Part shown: piece after piece, positions 33,961-43,141 of the stretch
Numbering within the stretch: the first letter of the stretch is position 1
How the letters are laid out: each line of letters opens with the position of its first letter
Source: Pedobacter petrophilus
GTDB taxonomy: Bacteria > Bacteroidota > Bacteroidia > Sphingobacteriales > Sphingobacteriaceae
Assembly (NCBI RefSeq): GCF_009674725.1
Contig: NZ_WKKH01000007.1
Location: forward strand, 124,001 to 188,000
Length of the DNA stretch: 64,000 bases
Reading direction: 5' to 3'
The notes under the pieces: model-generated
What the model was told of the DNA's origin: nothing
Seen by the model: the letters and a program-made list of their open reading frames with translations, nothing else
The model's database searches: none
Made by a program: the position numbers and the translations under genes

Positions 33961-36285
33961 ATGCGATTTATCACAGGAATCAAAGGGAAGTTTGTCTTTT
34001 TCACATTTCTATTATTTCTGTTTTTTTGCATTGATAGTTTCGCGCAGAATCATACCAAATTCAGGAAGCTCGATAGCTTATTAATCCTCAACCAGGCACA
34101 CACCCAAAATGATTCTGCAAAGGTTGTAATTCTTGAGAAAGTTTACAGGGAATACCTGAAACAAAGAAATATCGCGAAATTTGAAGAATATTCCAATCAG
34201 GTAGTCACACTCGCACAAAAACTTAAGTTAAGAAACTTTTCTGCTTATGTTTTCTCTCGGCGTGCCAGCTATTTTCATGGTAAAACGGCAATTCTCCAGG
34301 CAGAAGAAAATTATTATCTGGCGATTGCAGATTTCGACATCGCCAAAAATTCGGCTATGATTGCCGGAATGTACCTGAATTTAGGTGCTTTATATTCAAC
34401 CCTTCCGGATTATGCCAAATGCCTCGAAGTTAATCAAAAGGCAATTGCAATTTATGAACAACTTGGAGACTATCCCAGCATTGCAAGTTGTTACACTAAC
34501 CTTTCGAGCATCTATCAGGATCTGGGGAACCAGAGCCAGTCGCTGATTTATTTACAGATGGCACTTAAAATATTTGCCGGCGAAAATCCGAAGTCGAGGG
34601 GTGTTGCAGTGGTAGAGGAACTTATAGGATCAGCATATTTTGAAGCCAATCTCGCGGAATTAGAAAAGATGGATGTTGCGCCCGGCGATCGGTTAAACCA
34701 AGCCTTGCAACATTATCAAAAATCTTTAAAAATAGCTGAATTCTTAGACGACCGGAATATCACTTCATCCGTACGGAAGTGTTTGGGAGACATTTATAAC
34801 GAAATGGGTCAAAATGATTTGGCTTTGGCAGCCTATCAAAAAGCCACTCAGATTGGCAAAGATCTTGATGATCAATCAAGCTATGTAGATTGCTTGTACG
34901 CTTTGGGTAAATTCTATCAGAAGCAGGGCGATTACAAAAATGCGTTACTTCTTTTTACCGATAGTTACAAAATTGCACTTGAATCTAATCTTTTAGATGG
35001 GAAAAAAAATGCGGCACATGGATTAAGCGATACATATGAGGCATTAAAGGATTATGATAAATCGCTTAGTTTCTATAAGCAATACGTAATTTTAAAAGAC
35101 CAGATTTTTAACGAAGAAAAAGAAAAGGAGATTACCCGCAGGCAGATGCAGCTAGACTTTGGCTTAAAGGAGAAAGACTATCTTTATAAGCAAAAAATAA
35201 CGGATGTTGAGCTTCAAAAGCAAGTTCTTTTAGCAAAACAACAGCAACAGCAGTTGTATTTAAAAAAGCAGGAACTGGCCTTAAGTGATCAGGAAAAGAG
35301 TTTGCAGCGACTTACGTTTTTGAAAAAACAATTAGGGCTGGAGATTGGGCAGCAAATGCAAGCCAGTAAATTTGAGCAGGCGAAACTTCAGGACAAGTAC
35401 GAAACCTCTCTACGTGATAAGCAAATATCTAAACAGGAACAACAGATTAGGATCGATTGGCGAATTAAAGTTTACCTGACCATCGGCATTGCGTTCGTTT
35501 TGTTGATCGCAAGTGTGATCTATTTTAATCAACGAAAAACAAAAAGTTTAAATCGGGTAATCAATGTTCAGAAAGCTGAATTAGAGCAATTGAATAGCGT
35601 AAAAGATAAAATTTTCAGTGTAGTGAGCCATGATATGAGGACACCGGTTAATGCGCTGATCTCTTTCATCCAGTTACTGGAAGGTGGAAACATTGAGCAG
35701 GAAAAGTTAACAAGGTATGCTGCAACTTTGAAGAATAACCTGACCTATACTTCCTCGATGATGGAAAATCTGCTGAACTGGGCGGCAAGTCAGATGCAAG
35801 GCTTCAATCCTTATAAAGAGTCGCTAAATGTACATCAACTGGTAAATGAAGTGATCAATTCAGTTCATCACCATGCACAAGCGAAGCAGATAACTGTTAA
35901 AAACAACATTGCTGAAAACACAGTTTGCTATGCAGATGCAAACATGCTTTCGCTCATTATTCGCAATTTAATCAGTAATGCAACCAAGTTTACGCCGAGA
36001 AACGGTTTGATTACGATCTCTGAGAAATGCCTGGAAAAGGAACTCCAGATTGCGGTTATTGATAATGGAATTGGCCTGAGTGATGACCAATTGGCACACT
36101 TTAATAATTTAGATTATAGTAGTACTGCGATTAGTACGCCAGGTACAGAAAGAGAGAAGGGAACAGGACTTGGGTTATTATTGTGCAGAACTTTCGTCGG
36201 CCTTATGGATGGGAAAATCAATGCCGATAAAAACCATCCTCTGGGAACTAAATTTACCATTAGCTTACCGAAAGAATTGTGCTGA
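33961..36285 (+). CDS. TPR sensor histidine kinase
   Basis: 774 residues from the ATG at 33961, placed to begin a signal anchor; the TTG seven codons earlier is less likely. TPR repeats fill ~60-390 (LYSTLPDYAKCLEVNQKAIAIYEQLGDYPSI), then a long coiled coil to ~500 and one membrane helix (~510-530). HisKA follows with VVSHDMRTPVNAL (H557) and HATPase with LISNATKFTPRNG and GTGLGLLLCRTFVG. It converges with the LytTR regulator gene, 26 bp apart, which is probably its partner. Confidence 0.93.
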   Translation: MRFITGIKGKFVFFTFLLFLFFCIDSFAQNHTKFRKLDSLLILNQAHTQNDSAKVVILEKVYREYLKQRNIAKFEEYSNQVVTLAQKLKLRNFSAYVFSRRASYFHGKTAILQAEENYYLAIADFDIAKNSAMIAGMYLNLGALYSTLPDYAKCLEVNQKAIAIYEQLGDYPSIASCYTNLSSIYQDLGNQSQSLIYLQMALKIFAGENPKSRGVAVVEELIGSAYFEANLAELEKMDVAPGDRLNQALQHYQKSLKIAEFLDDRNITSSVRKCLGDIYNEMGQNDLALAAYQKATQIGKDLDDQSSYVDCLYALGKFYQKQGDYKNALLLFTDSYKIALESNLLDGKKNAAHGLSDTYEALKDYDKSLSFYKQYVILKDQIFNEEKEKEITRRQMQLDFGLKEKDYLYKQKITDVELQKQVLLAKQQQQQLYLKKQELALSDQEKSLQRLTFLKKQLGLEIGQQMQASKFEQAKLQDKYETSLRDKQISKQEQQIRIDWRIKVYLTIGIAFVLLIASVIYFNQRKTKSLNRVINVQKAELEQLNSVKDKIFSVVSHDMRTPVNALISFIQLLEGGNIEQEKLTRYAATLKNNLTYTSSMMENLLNWAASQMQGFNPYKESLNVHQLVNEVINSVHHHAQAKQITVKNNIAENTVCYADANMLSLIIRNLISNATKFTPRNGLITISEKCLEKELQIAVIDNGIGLSDDQLAHFNNLDYSSTAISTPGTEREKGTGLGLLLCRTFVGLMDGKINADKNHPLGTKFTISLPKELC

Positions 36286-36310
36286 AAATTAGATAAATAG
36301 GTTTAGTTAT

Positions 36311-37066
36311 TTAATTTTTTACAAATCTGGATAAAATCTTTTTATCGATAGCACTTTCCAATAACTCCTGACGGTTAGATGCACTGATCGGCACAATAAA
36401 ATTTTGATCCATGTGTACTTCGTGATTGGTCAGCGTTACGATATGATTGATGTTAATGATGTATTGCTTATGCACCCTGGCAAAAGATTTTTTCGGCAGC
36501 TGTTTTTCCAGATTTTTCAAACTCACCAGAATAATATGCATATCATTCACCGTAAATAGCTTGGAAAAATCACCCAGGCTTTCTATATAAATAACATCAT
36601 TATATTTAAGTTTGGAAATTCCTTTAGTCTCTTTGAAGAAAAAATGATCGTCATCACTGGTAGATACTTCATGAACTTGCTCAGTTACGGTACTCACTTT
36701 CTTTTTAAGGTCAAGGTATTCTATCGCCTTGTTTGCTGCCTTTAAAATTCTGGGGAAAGTTGCGGGTTTCACCACAAAATCAATCGCATCAACTTCATAA
36801 CTTTCTACAGCATATTCACTATGCGCTGTAATAAATACGAACAGCGGATGGTTTTTGAAACTTTTCAATAAGGCAATTCCTGAGAGTTCGGGCATATCAA
36901 TATCAGAGAATACAATATCAATTTCAGTTTTTGATAGCACATCGGCGGCTTCGATTCCGTCTTTGCAAACTGCCACAATTTCTAAAGTTGAAATTTTTAA
37001 AAGATGCATTTCCAAGGCATCTCTTTCAATCTCATTATCATCAATAACCAGGCATTTATATGGCAT
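36311..37066 (-). CDS. LytTR-family response regulator
   Basis: 251 residues. The receiver domain has D9/D10, phosphoacceptor D55 in IVFSDIDMPELSG, T/S and K100-like residues (VKPATF). The LytTR domain (~145-245) has FFKETKGISKLKYNDVIYIESLGDFSKLF and KSFARVHKQYIININHI. It probably acts with the convergent TPR kinase. LytTR regulators in Bacteroidota often control envelope or transport genes; targets here are unknown. Confidence 0.93.
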   Translation of the reverse strand: MPYKCLVIDDNEIERDALEMHLLKISTLEIVAVCKDGIEAADVLSKTEIDIVFSDIDMPELSGIALLKSFKNHPLFVFITAHSEYAVESYEVDAIDFVVKPATFPRILKAANKAIEYLDLKKKVSTVTEQVHEVSTSDDDHFFFKETKGISKLKYNDVIYIESLGDFSKLFTVNDMHIILVSLKNLEKQLPKKSFARVHKQYIININHIVTLTNHEVHMDQNFIVPISASNRQELLESAIDKKILSRFVKN

Positions 37067-37166
37067 TTGGGTAGATTTATTTAATTATTATAATAAAGAT
37101 TTAACTGCGTTTTGTTTTTGAGCGAACTCAAAATACACACTGATCATTAGAAAAGATGCATATTGA

Positions 37167-37775
37167 TTATTGCTTATGCTTCTTTTCTCCGGTGTATAAT
37201 TTTTCTCCGGCTTTCACTTCAAGTTGAAGATCATTTTCTTCTGGTGGAACGGGGCAGCGATAGCCATCGCTGTAGGCACAATATGGATTATATGCTTTAT
37301 TAAAATCTATTTCTATTTTCTGGTCTTTAATTTCTTTAGCACTTAGATCAATATATCTTCCGCCACCGTAGGTTGCTTTAGTATTTGTTTCATCAGTAAA
37401 CGGAAGGAAAAGCAGGTCTTTATAGGCGGGATTACTTGCCAGAGCAATGCTCTTATAAAGTATCATGGTTATTGCGGTTCCGTTTAATGAAAAAGTAACT
37501 TTCGCAAAGCGATAAAATTCTTTACTTGTGCCATCATAAGTGGGCATTTTAAAAACCTGCTGATTCTGAAGAATTTCTACATTTGCCGTTACCCTGTAAG
37601 CACTATCGGCATCGTAAAAATGCAAATGCTGCAAGTCGCCTTCCTTTAACGGAGCATAACTTTCTTTAATGAAGTCTTGTTTATAGCTTTCGCGGTGCCT
37701 GGCAATTTGCACTGAATAAGATTGCGCAAATGAAGAAAGACTGAAAAATAAAAATAAGATGGGAAGGAATTTCAT
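37167..37775 (-). CDS. DUF1684 family secreted protein
   Basis: 202 residues with signal peptide ending in SFAQ. The DUF1684 pattern is clear: HRESYKQDFIKESYAPL near the start, and FLPFTDETNTKATYGGGRYIDL, IEIDFNKAYNPYCAYSDGYRCPVPPEENDLQLEVKAGEKLY at the end. The conserved NPYCAY.....CP.PP motif is thought to form the active or binding site; the function is unknown. It is separated from aroC by 143 bp. Confidence 0.92.
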   Translation of the reverse strand: MKFLPILFLFFSLSSFAQSYSVQIARHRESYKQDFIKESYAPLKEGDLQHLHFYDADSAYRVTANVEILQNQQVFKMPTYDGTSKEFYRFAKVTFSLNGTAITMILYKSIALASNPAYKDLLFLPFTDETNTKATYGGGRYIDLSAKEIKDQKIEIDFNKAYNPYCAYSDGYRCPVPPEENDLQLEVKAGEKLYTGEKKHKQ

Positions 37776-37918
37776 AATTTAAAAACACGAATTTATAGAA
37801 AATTTCGTCGTGTTTCTAATTAATAAGGCATTGCAATTTCCTGATTATGATTCAGGTAGGGTTTTAACTTGTCGAAAGTTAATAAATAACCTTCGACAAA
37901 TCTAAAAAACGAAATTTT

Positions 37919-39016
37919 CTAAACTACACTCACTTTATTTCTTAAAAATTGATCTGCTAAAACCAAAGCTGCCATGGCTTCTACAATCACTACGGCTCTT
38001 GGTACCACACAAGGATCATGGCGACCTTTTCCTTTAATTTCAGATGCCTCTCCGGCTGCGTTTATAGTTTGCTGATTGTGCATAATGGTAGCAACAGGTT
38101 TAAATGCCACTTTAAAAGTGATATCCATTCCATTAGAAATGCCGCCTAAAATGCCGCCAGCAAAGTTTGTTGTAGTTTTAAAAACTTTCGCATCGGCTGC
38201 TTTTGGTTGAGGAATATCGTTATGTTGTGATCCTCTTAGTTCACTTCCTGCAAAGCCGGAACCATATTCAAAGCCATGAACCGCATTGATGCTTAACATT
38301 GCTTTGCCTAAATCTGCATGTAATTTATCGAAAACTGGTTCACCTAAACCTGCCGGGCAACCTTTAATTACACAGCCAATTTTCCCGCCAACCGTATCAC
38401 CGTCTTTTCTTATGGAATCGATAAATTCAATCATTTCGTGTGCTGTGGCAGGGTCAGCACAACGAACAATATTTTCTTCCCTGATATTTAGCAAAGCGGA
38501 TAAATCGTTACTTTCTAAATTTGGTGCTTCAATGGTTCCAACTGAAGTAACATGAGCAAAAATTTCAATGCCTTGTTGTTTCAAAAATAATTTTGCAATT
38601 GCACCGGCTGCAACACGGGCAGCCGTTTCGCGGGCAGATGAGCGTCCGCCGCCACGATGATCGCGGATGCCATATTTTGCATCATACACATAATCAGCAT
38701 GACTCGGGCGATATACATCCACATTATGACCATAATCTTTTGAACGTTGGTCTTCGTTAGGAATAAGCAAGGCGATAGGTGTTCCGGTACTTTTCCCTTC
38801 AAAAATGCCAGATAAAATCTGAACCGTATCGCTTTCTTTTCTTTGAGTAGTAATTTTTGACTGACCTGGTTTCCGTTTATCCAATTCTGACTGGATGAAA
38901 TCCATGTCGATATCCAATTGCGCCGGACAGCCATCTATAATTACGCCGATGGCTACGCCATGAGATTCGCCAAAAGTGGTAATGCGAAAAAGTTGTCCGA
39001 ATGAGTTGCCTGCCAT
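37919..39016 (-). CDS. aroC: Chorismate synthase
   Basis: 365 residues. Signatures: [17 protein letters not shown] near the start, [20 protein letters not shown] in the middle, and the C-terminal [18 protein letters not shown]. It converts EPSP to chorismate, the last step of the shikimate pathway, and needs reduced FMN. It is the last gene of the aromatic cluster on the minus strand. The 240 bp spacer before it is filled by a triplicated 79 bp repeat, so independent transcription is possible. Confidence 0.97.
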   Translation of the reverse strand: MAGNSFGQLFRITTFGESHGVAIGVIIDGCPAQLDIDMDFIQSELDKRKPGQSKITTQRKESDTVQILSGIFEGKSTGTPIALLIPNEDQRSKDYGHNVDVYRPSHADYVYDAKYGIRDHRGGGRSSARETAARVAAGAIAKLFLKQQGIEIFAHVTSVGTIEAPNLESNDLSALLNIREENIVRCADPATAHEMIEFIDSIRKDGDTVGGKIGCVIKGCPAGLGEPVFDKLHADLGKAMLSINAVHGFEYGSGFAGSELRGSQHNDIPQPKAADAKVFKTTTNFAGGILGGISNGMDITFKVAFKPVATIMHNQQTINAAGEASEIKGKGRHDPCVVPRAVVIVEAMAALVLADQFLRNKVSVV

Positions 39017-39023
39017 ATTTTAA

Positions 39024-39258
39024 TGATTGAATGATGAATTTTGAATGATTGAATATGTTTCTACACCCAAACTTGATACTTGATTCTCGCTACTGAAAAT
39101 TATTGATTGAATGATGAATTTGAATGATTGAATATGTTTCTACACCCAAACTTGATATTTGATTCTCGCTACTGAAATTATTAATTAAATGATGAATTTT
39201 GAATGATTGAAGATGTTTTACATCCAAACTTGATACTTGATTCTCGCTACTTGATACT
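39024..39258. repeat. Triple tandem repeat of ~79 bp between aroA and aroC
   Basis: Three copies of a ~79 bp unit with TGAATGATTGAATATGTTTC, TACACCCAAACTTGATACTT and GATTCTCGCTACTGAAAA (marker positions 39061, 39140 and ~39219). The unit length is not a multiple of 3 and there is no spacer variation, so neither coding nor CRISPR. Confidence 0.9.
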
Positions 39259-40546
39259 ACTTAACGCTTACCTCAAAACCCGCTTTCTTCAAATCTTCCC
39301 AAAAGAATGGATAAGATTTTTCGACTACCTGCATATCTTCAATTTCCACTTCATTAATTAATAAGGCAAGTGGTGCGAAAGCCATGGCCATACGGTGATC
39401 CTCGTAGGTGTTAATCGTTACTTTTTCAGGGAAATGAAGTTCATCCGTATTTAAAGTATAGACTAAATTATCTTCTGTTAAGGTAACACCAATTTTAGCC
39501 AGTTCATTTTGTAAAGCCGCAATGCGGTCGGTTTCTTTGATTTTTAAAGTTTCTAAGCCTGTAAATGACATGTTTTTGCCTAAAGCAGCAGCAATCACAA
39601 CAATGGTTTGTGCTAAGTCAGGACAAGTTTTTAAATCTAAAACTTGATTGGTATCTAAGGACAAGCCCAGATTACTGATGGAGATTCCTGTCTCGGTTTT
39701 ATTTGTTGCAATTCCGAAGATTTTCATAATCTTCTGAATCTGGCTATCGCCTTGCAAGCTCTTATCTTTTAGCGCTGGTAAAGCGATTTCAGCCTCTTCA
39801 GCTAAAGCAGCGATGCTATACCAATATGATGCAGCACTCCAGTCTGGTTCAACTACCAATGTACCTGCTTCGAAAGGTTGTGGTTCTATAGTGATCGTAT
39901 TTCCATTCCATGAATGTTGAATGCCCACTTCTGCTAACATATCTAAAGTCATATCAACATATGGTTTAGAAGTCAATTCCCCTTCGATTTCTAAAGTTAA
40001 TCCTTGCGGAAGCGTAGGCGCAATCATCAGCAATGCTGAAATATACTGACTGCTGATATCACCTTTGATTTTAACTTCTGCCGTTTTTTGATTGAATGGT
40101 CCGGTAATGTTGAGTGGTGGAAAACCTTCAGATTCTGCATAAGAAATATCGGCACCAATTGTTTTCAAAGCTTCCGCTAAAATTCCAATCGGGCGTTGTT
40201 TCATTCTTTCCGTTCCAGTCAACAAGAAATTTCCGTTTTTCGCCGAAAGGTAAGCGGATAGGAAACGCATGGCGGTTCCGGCAGGACCAACATCGACTAA
40301 TTCGGAACTTGCAGTTTTCAGTTTGGAGTCTTCTCCCAACTCATTGCTCTCAACTCCCAGCTTATTTAAAATACCATCAAGTGTTACCGTATCAGCAGCA
40401 TTCGATAAATTTTTCACCTGAACTAATTTTTTACTTAAAGCGCTTATAATCAGCGCTCTGTTGCATTCGCTTTTCGAGCCGGTTAATTGGATTTCCGTAT
40501 TTATATTCTTGGTTCCTTTAAAAGAAACTAAGGCATTTTTAGACAT
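39257..40546 (-). CDS. aroA: 3-phosphoshikimate 1-carboxyvinyltransferase (EPSP synthase)
   Basis: 429 residues. Typical motifs: LTGSKSECNRALIISAL (Lys and Ser at the phosphate site), DVGPAGTAMRFLSAYLS, DWSAASYW, LKIKETDRIAALQNEL and TYEDHRMAMAFAPLAL. The usual LP.GSKS motif is present in altered form. It joins shikimate-3-phosphate and PEP. It lies 220 bp after the DAHP synthase gene; that spacer carries repeat elements. Confidence 0.96.
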   Translation of the reverse strand: MSKNALVSFKGTKNINTEIQLTGSKSECNRALIISALSKKLVQVKNLSNAADTVTLDGILNKLGVESNELGEDSKLKTASSELVDVGPAGTAMRFLSAYLSAKNGNFLLTGTERMKQRPIGILAEALKTIGADISYAESEGFPPLNITGPFNQKTAEVKIKGDISSQYISALLMIAPTLPQGLTLEIEGELTSKPYVDMTLDMLAEVGIQHSWNGNTITIEPQPFEAGTLVVEPDWSAASYWYSIAALAEEAEIALPALKDKSLQGDSQIQKIMKIFGIATNKTETGISISNLGLSLDTNQVLDLKTCPDLAQTIVVIAAALGKNMSFTGLETLKIKETDRIAALQNELAKIGVTLTEDNLVYTLNTDELHFPEKVTINTYEDHRMAMAFAPLALLINEVEIEDMQVVEKSYPFFWEDLKKAGFEVSVK

Positions 40547-40586
40547 CTTTATTGTGGTTTATTCTTAATGGGTTATTTAATAAGTT

Positions 40587-40643
40587 GTCATTCTGAACTT
40601 GTCGAAACAAATGGTGCAAGTTCTTCGTCAAGCTCAGAATGAC
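40587..40643. repeat. Palindromic repeat element (REP-like)
   Basis: GTCATTCTGAACTTGTCGAA (40587-40606) and TTCGTCAAGCTCAGAATGAC (40624-40643) form an imperfect inverted repeat around a 17-base centre. This is the widespread Bacteroidota palindromic family with AGAATGAC ends. It could fold in the aro transcript. Confidence 0.75.
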
Positions 40644-40710
40644 AATGCGTAAAATAAAAACAACATCAATATTTTTTATTTGCCATTGATGCCTTGCTAT
40701 CGTGTTAAGA

Positions 40711-40735
40711 TTGCTTTGTACCTCGCAATGACGTG
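40711..40735. repeat. Partial copy of a common intergenic repeat
   Basis: GATTGCTTTGTACCTCGCAATGACG resembles the CGTCATTGCGAGGTACGAAGCAATC family found scattered in Bacteroidota intergenic regions; here as one copy. Family assignment is from memory. Confidence 0.45.
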
Positions 40736-40766
40736 GGGGTTTAGACTTTGCTTTTAGCTTTAGTCT

Positions 40767-41906
40767 TTAAGCTTTTATCTCGGTATGTTGCTCCGCTGCA
40801 ATTCCTTTTTCAGCTTTACCAGCATTCATAATCTCCGTTTGTTTGCGGATAGATTCACCATGAACCAATTCTAAAAATTTCTCTGTAAAATTTAAATCTA
40901 ACTTTAATGCTTTTGCAAAGGCATGACCTTTTTTGATAATCGAATCCCAACGGTTAACTTGTAGAATGGTAACCTGATTGTCGCGTTTAAACTCTCCGAT
41001 TTTCTCCACGATAGCCATACGTTCGCCTAATTTTTGCAATAAGATATCATCAATTTTATCTATGGATTTACGCAAATCAGCTAATTTATCGGCGAAAGCT
41101 TCGTTTGGTGCTTCCGGCTCACGAACAGTTAAACGGTCAACCAATTCTGATAAGGCTGCCGGAGTAACTTGTTGTTTTGCATCTGTCCAGGCAACTGATG
41201 GATCTACATGAGATTCGATCATTAACCCTTGCATGTCTAAATCTAATGCTTTTTGTGAGATGTATGGGATTAATTCACGATTACCACAAATGTGACTTGG
41301 ATCGTTAATGATTGGCAAATCAGGGCATAATGTTTTCAATTGAATCGCTAATTCCCACATAGGTTCGTTACGGAAAGAGCTTTTCTCAAATGAGGAGAAG
41401 CCACGGTGAATTGCACCAATTTTAGTAATACCAGCGCCGTTGATCCTTTCGATGGCACCAATCCATAATTGTAAATCTGGGTTAACCGGGTTTTTGATTA
41501 ATACTGGGATATCATGACCTTTTAAAGCATCAGCAATTTCTTGTACTGTGAAAGGGTTTACTGTAGAACGTGCACCAATCCAAAGGATATCAACACCTGC
41601 AGCTAAAGCCTCTTCAACGTGTTTTGCATTGGCAACTTCAACAGCGGTAGGTAATCCTGTTTCTGCCTTTGCGCGTTTTAGCCATTCTAAACCAATACTT
41701 CCAATGCCTTCAAACTCTCCCGGACGGGTACGAGGTTTCCAGATGCCGGCTCTTAAAACCGATACTTTACCAGTTGCAGCTAATAAATGTGCTGTGGTTA
41801 ATAATTGCTCTTCAGTTTCTGCACTGCATGGTCCGGAGATGATAAGTGGTTCGTTGTTAACGTTTAACCAGGTGTTTAAGGGTTGGATGTTTAAATTAAG
41901 TTTCAT
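40767..41906 (-). CDS. Bifunctional DAHP synthase / chorismate mutase
   Basis: 379 residues. Residues ~1-265 are a type I beta DAHP synthase (PLIISGPCSAETEEQL, VSVLRAGIWKPRTRPGEFEG, LIKNPVNPDLQLWIGA, INDPSHICGNRELIPY, MIESHVDPSVAWTDAKQQVTP). Residues ~275-365 form an AroQ-type chorismate mutase (LRKSIDKIDDILLQKLGERMAIVEKIGEFKRDN). It catalyses the first shikimate step and the prephenate branch. The fusion suggests feedback by prephenate/chorismate. It follows pheA by 110 bp. Confidence 0.95.
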   Translation of the reverse strand: MKLNLNIQPLNTWLNVNNEPLIISGPCSAETEEQLLTTAHLLAATGKVSVLRAGIWKPRTRPGEFEGIGSIGLEWLKRAKAETGLPTAVEVANAKHVEEALAAGVDILWIGARSTVNPFTVQEIADALKGHDIPVLIKNPVNPDLQLWIGAIERINGAGITKIGAIHRGFSSFEKSSFRNEPMWELAIQLKTLCPDLPIINDPSHICGNRELIPYISQKALDLDMQGLMIESHVDPSVAWTDAKQQVTPAALSELVDRLTVREPEAPNEAFADKLADLRKSIDKIDDILLQKLGERMAIVEKIGEFKRDNQVTILQVNRWDSIIKKGHAFAKALKLDLNFTEKFLELVHGESIRKQTEIMNAGKAEKGIAAEQHTEIKA

Positions 41907-41987
41907 GATATGGGGCTGTTTTAGTCCGGAAGTCTTATGTCCGATTTATATTTTAATTATAAGTTATTTAAGTTTTAATATTTCACC

Positions 41988-42010
41988 GGACTCCTGACTT
42001 AGGACTCCTG
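41988..42010. repeat. Short direct repeat GGACTCCTG x2
   Basis: GGACTCCTG at 41988-41996 and 42002-42010, 14 bp apart, in the spacer between pheA and the DAHP synthase gene. Confidence 0.6.
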
Positions 42011-42016
42011 GTTTAT

Positions 42017-42850
42017 TTACACTTTATCGTTCTTTTGATATTCGCCGAGGATGTTAAAGTTCGATGTGTATTTTAAAGCCTTTCTGATTGCTTTATCATA
42101 CTTTTCTGTGCTTGGCCATTCTAAATCGACATAAAAGTAATATTCGTTTCGTTTTCCTAACACCGGCATAGATTGTATTTTTGTTAAGCTTACCTCTTGT
42201 TCTGCGAAGATGTTTAACACTGTTGCCAATGAACCGGCTTTGTGGCCAACCTGGAAACAGATCGAAGCTTTGTTTATTTTCTTTCCCTCATCCGTTTTGT
42301 CTTTTTTAAGGATGAGAAAACGGGTGTAGTTTTTTTTGTTTGACTCTACCCGGCGTTCTAGAATGTTTAAACCGTAAAGTTCTGCAGCTAAAGCGTTTGC
42401 GATAGCCATTGTATCAGTCAGTTTTTCTTCCTGAATCCGTTTGGCACATGCTGCTGTATCATTGCTTTCTACAATTTTTATGTTCGGATAATCGTAAAAG
42501 AAATCGATACACTGGCGGATCGCAATAGGGTGGGAAGTGACGATTTTAATGTCGTCAAATTTCACACCTGGTAAGGCCATTAAGTGCAGCTGAATAGCGA
42601 GGTAAACCTCTCCAACTACTGAAAAACCATAATCGCGAATCAGCGTGTAATTGGGAAGCAAACTTCCTGCGATAGAATTTTCAATAGCCATCACCACGAA
42701 GTCGGCATCATTTTTCTCTAGCTTGTCGCAAGTTTCTTTAAATGAATTGCATTCTACCGTTTCGATGTCTTTACCAAAGAACTTGTAAGCTGCCTCTTCA
42801 TGAAAAGATGCTTTAATACCCTGAATTGCTACTCGTTTTGTCGTTTCCAT
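42017..42850 (-). CDS. pheA: Prephenate dehydratase
   Basis: 277 residues from the ATG at 42850; the TTG upstream lies in the terminator T-run. The dehydratase domain has VAIQGIKASFHEEAAYKFFG, AIENSIAGSLLPNYTLI and the catalytic TRF motif in YTRFLILKKD. An ACT domain follows (GSLATVLNIFAEQEVSLTKIQSMP), where Phe feedback inhibition acts. It converts prephenate to phenylpyruvate. It has no fused mutase; that activity is on the next gene's product. It is controlled by the attenuator at 42864-42993. Confidence 0.95.
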   Translation of the reverse strand: METTKRVAIQGIKASFHEEAAYKFFGKDIETVECNSFKETCDKLEKNDADFVVMAIENSIAGSLLPNYTLIRDYGFSVVGEVYLAIQLHLMALPGVKFDDIKIVTSHPIAIRQCIDFFYDYPNIKIVESNDTAACAKRIQEEKLTDTMAIANALAAELYGLNILERRVESNKKNYTRFLILKKDKTDEGKKINKASICFQVGHKAGSLATVLNIFAEQEVSLTKIQSMPVLGKRNEYYFYVDLEWPSTEKYDKAIRKALKYTSNFNILGEYQKNDKV

Positions 42851-42863
42851 TTTTGCGTAAAAC

Positions 42864-42893
42864 AAAAAAGTCCCGGCTGTTTGCCGGGACTTT
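42864..42893 (-). terminator. Attenuator terminator of pheA
   Basis: On the minus strand AAAGTCCCGGC (42893-42883) pairs with GCCGGGACTTT (42877-42867), loop of 5, then T at 42869-42864. It lies only 14 bases before the pheA ATG, so it must work in the leader. Confidence 0.9.
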
Positions 42894-42941
42894 CTTATAC
42901 ATTTAATATTGTTATATATCTTTTTGCATATTAGCCCCGGC
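42883..42941 (-). promoter_or_regulatory. Antiterminator pairing of the pheA leader
   Basis: GCCGGGGCT (42941-42933), the last leader codons, is complementary over 9 bases (one G-U) to AGTCCCGGC (42891-42883), the 5' arm of the terminator. The two structures are mutually exclusive. Confidence 0.8.
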
Positions 42942-42993
42942 TCTTACTAAAATAGTAAAAGTAACCAAAGTAATATGTGTTGAATAATTTCAT
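42931..42993 (-). CDS. pheL: pheA leader peptide, rich in Phe/Tyr
   Basis: A 20-codon frame on the minus strand, MKLFNTYY then FGYFYYFSKSRG and TAA. Four Phe and five Tyr, eight of them within residues 7-15. It lies 12 bases after the expected transcription start and its last codons form the antiterminator arm. This is the design of a classical attenuation leader: a ribosome stalled at Phe/Tyr codons leaves the antiterminator free, and one that reaches the stop covers it. Too short for automatic gene calling. Confidence 0.88.
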   Translation of the reverse strand: MKLFNTYYFGYFYYFSKSRG

Positions 42994-43011
42994 TTTTCCT
43001 TTTGAATGAGC

Positions 43012-43041
43012 CAAATGTAATAACAAAATTTAATTTGTCAA
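43012..43041 (-). promoter_or_regulatory. Promoter of the pheA operon
   Basis: -7 box TACATTTG (43019-43012) with -33 TTG (43041-43039), spacing 19, matching the Bacteroidota consensus exactly. Start predicted near 43005. Confidence 0.8.
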
Positions 43042-43141
43042 TAGGAAAGTGAAATTATTTTTAATAAAATTTAATTTTCTTTGATTTAGACCGTTCTGAC
43101 AATTGGTATGAAAGGTCTAAATGGATTGTTTTGGAGTTGGT

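Noticed and set aside
39024..39258. CRISPR array
   Set aside because: Units of ~79 bp are repeated in full with no unique spacers and no cas genes; the same holds for the 137 bp array.
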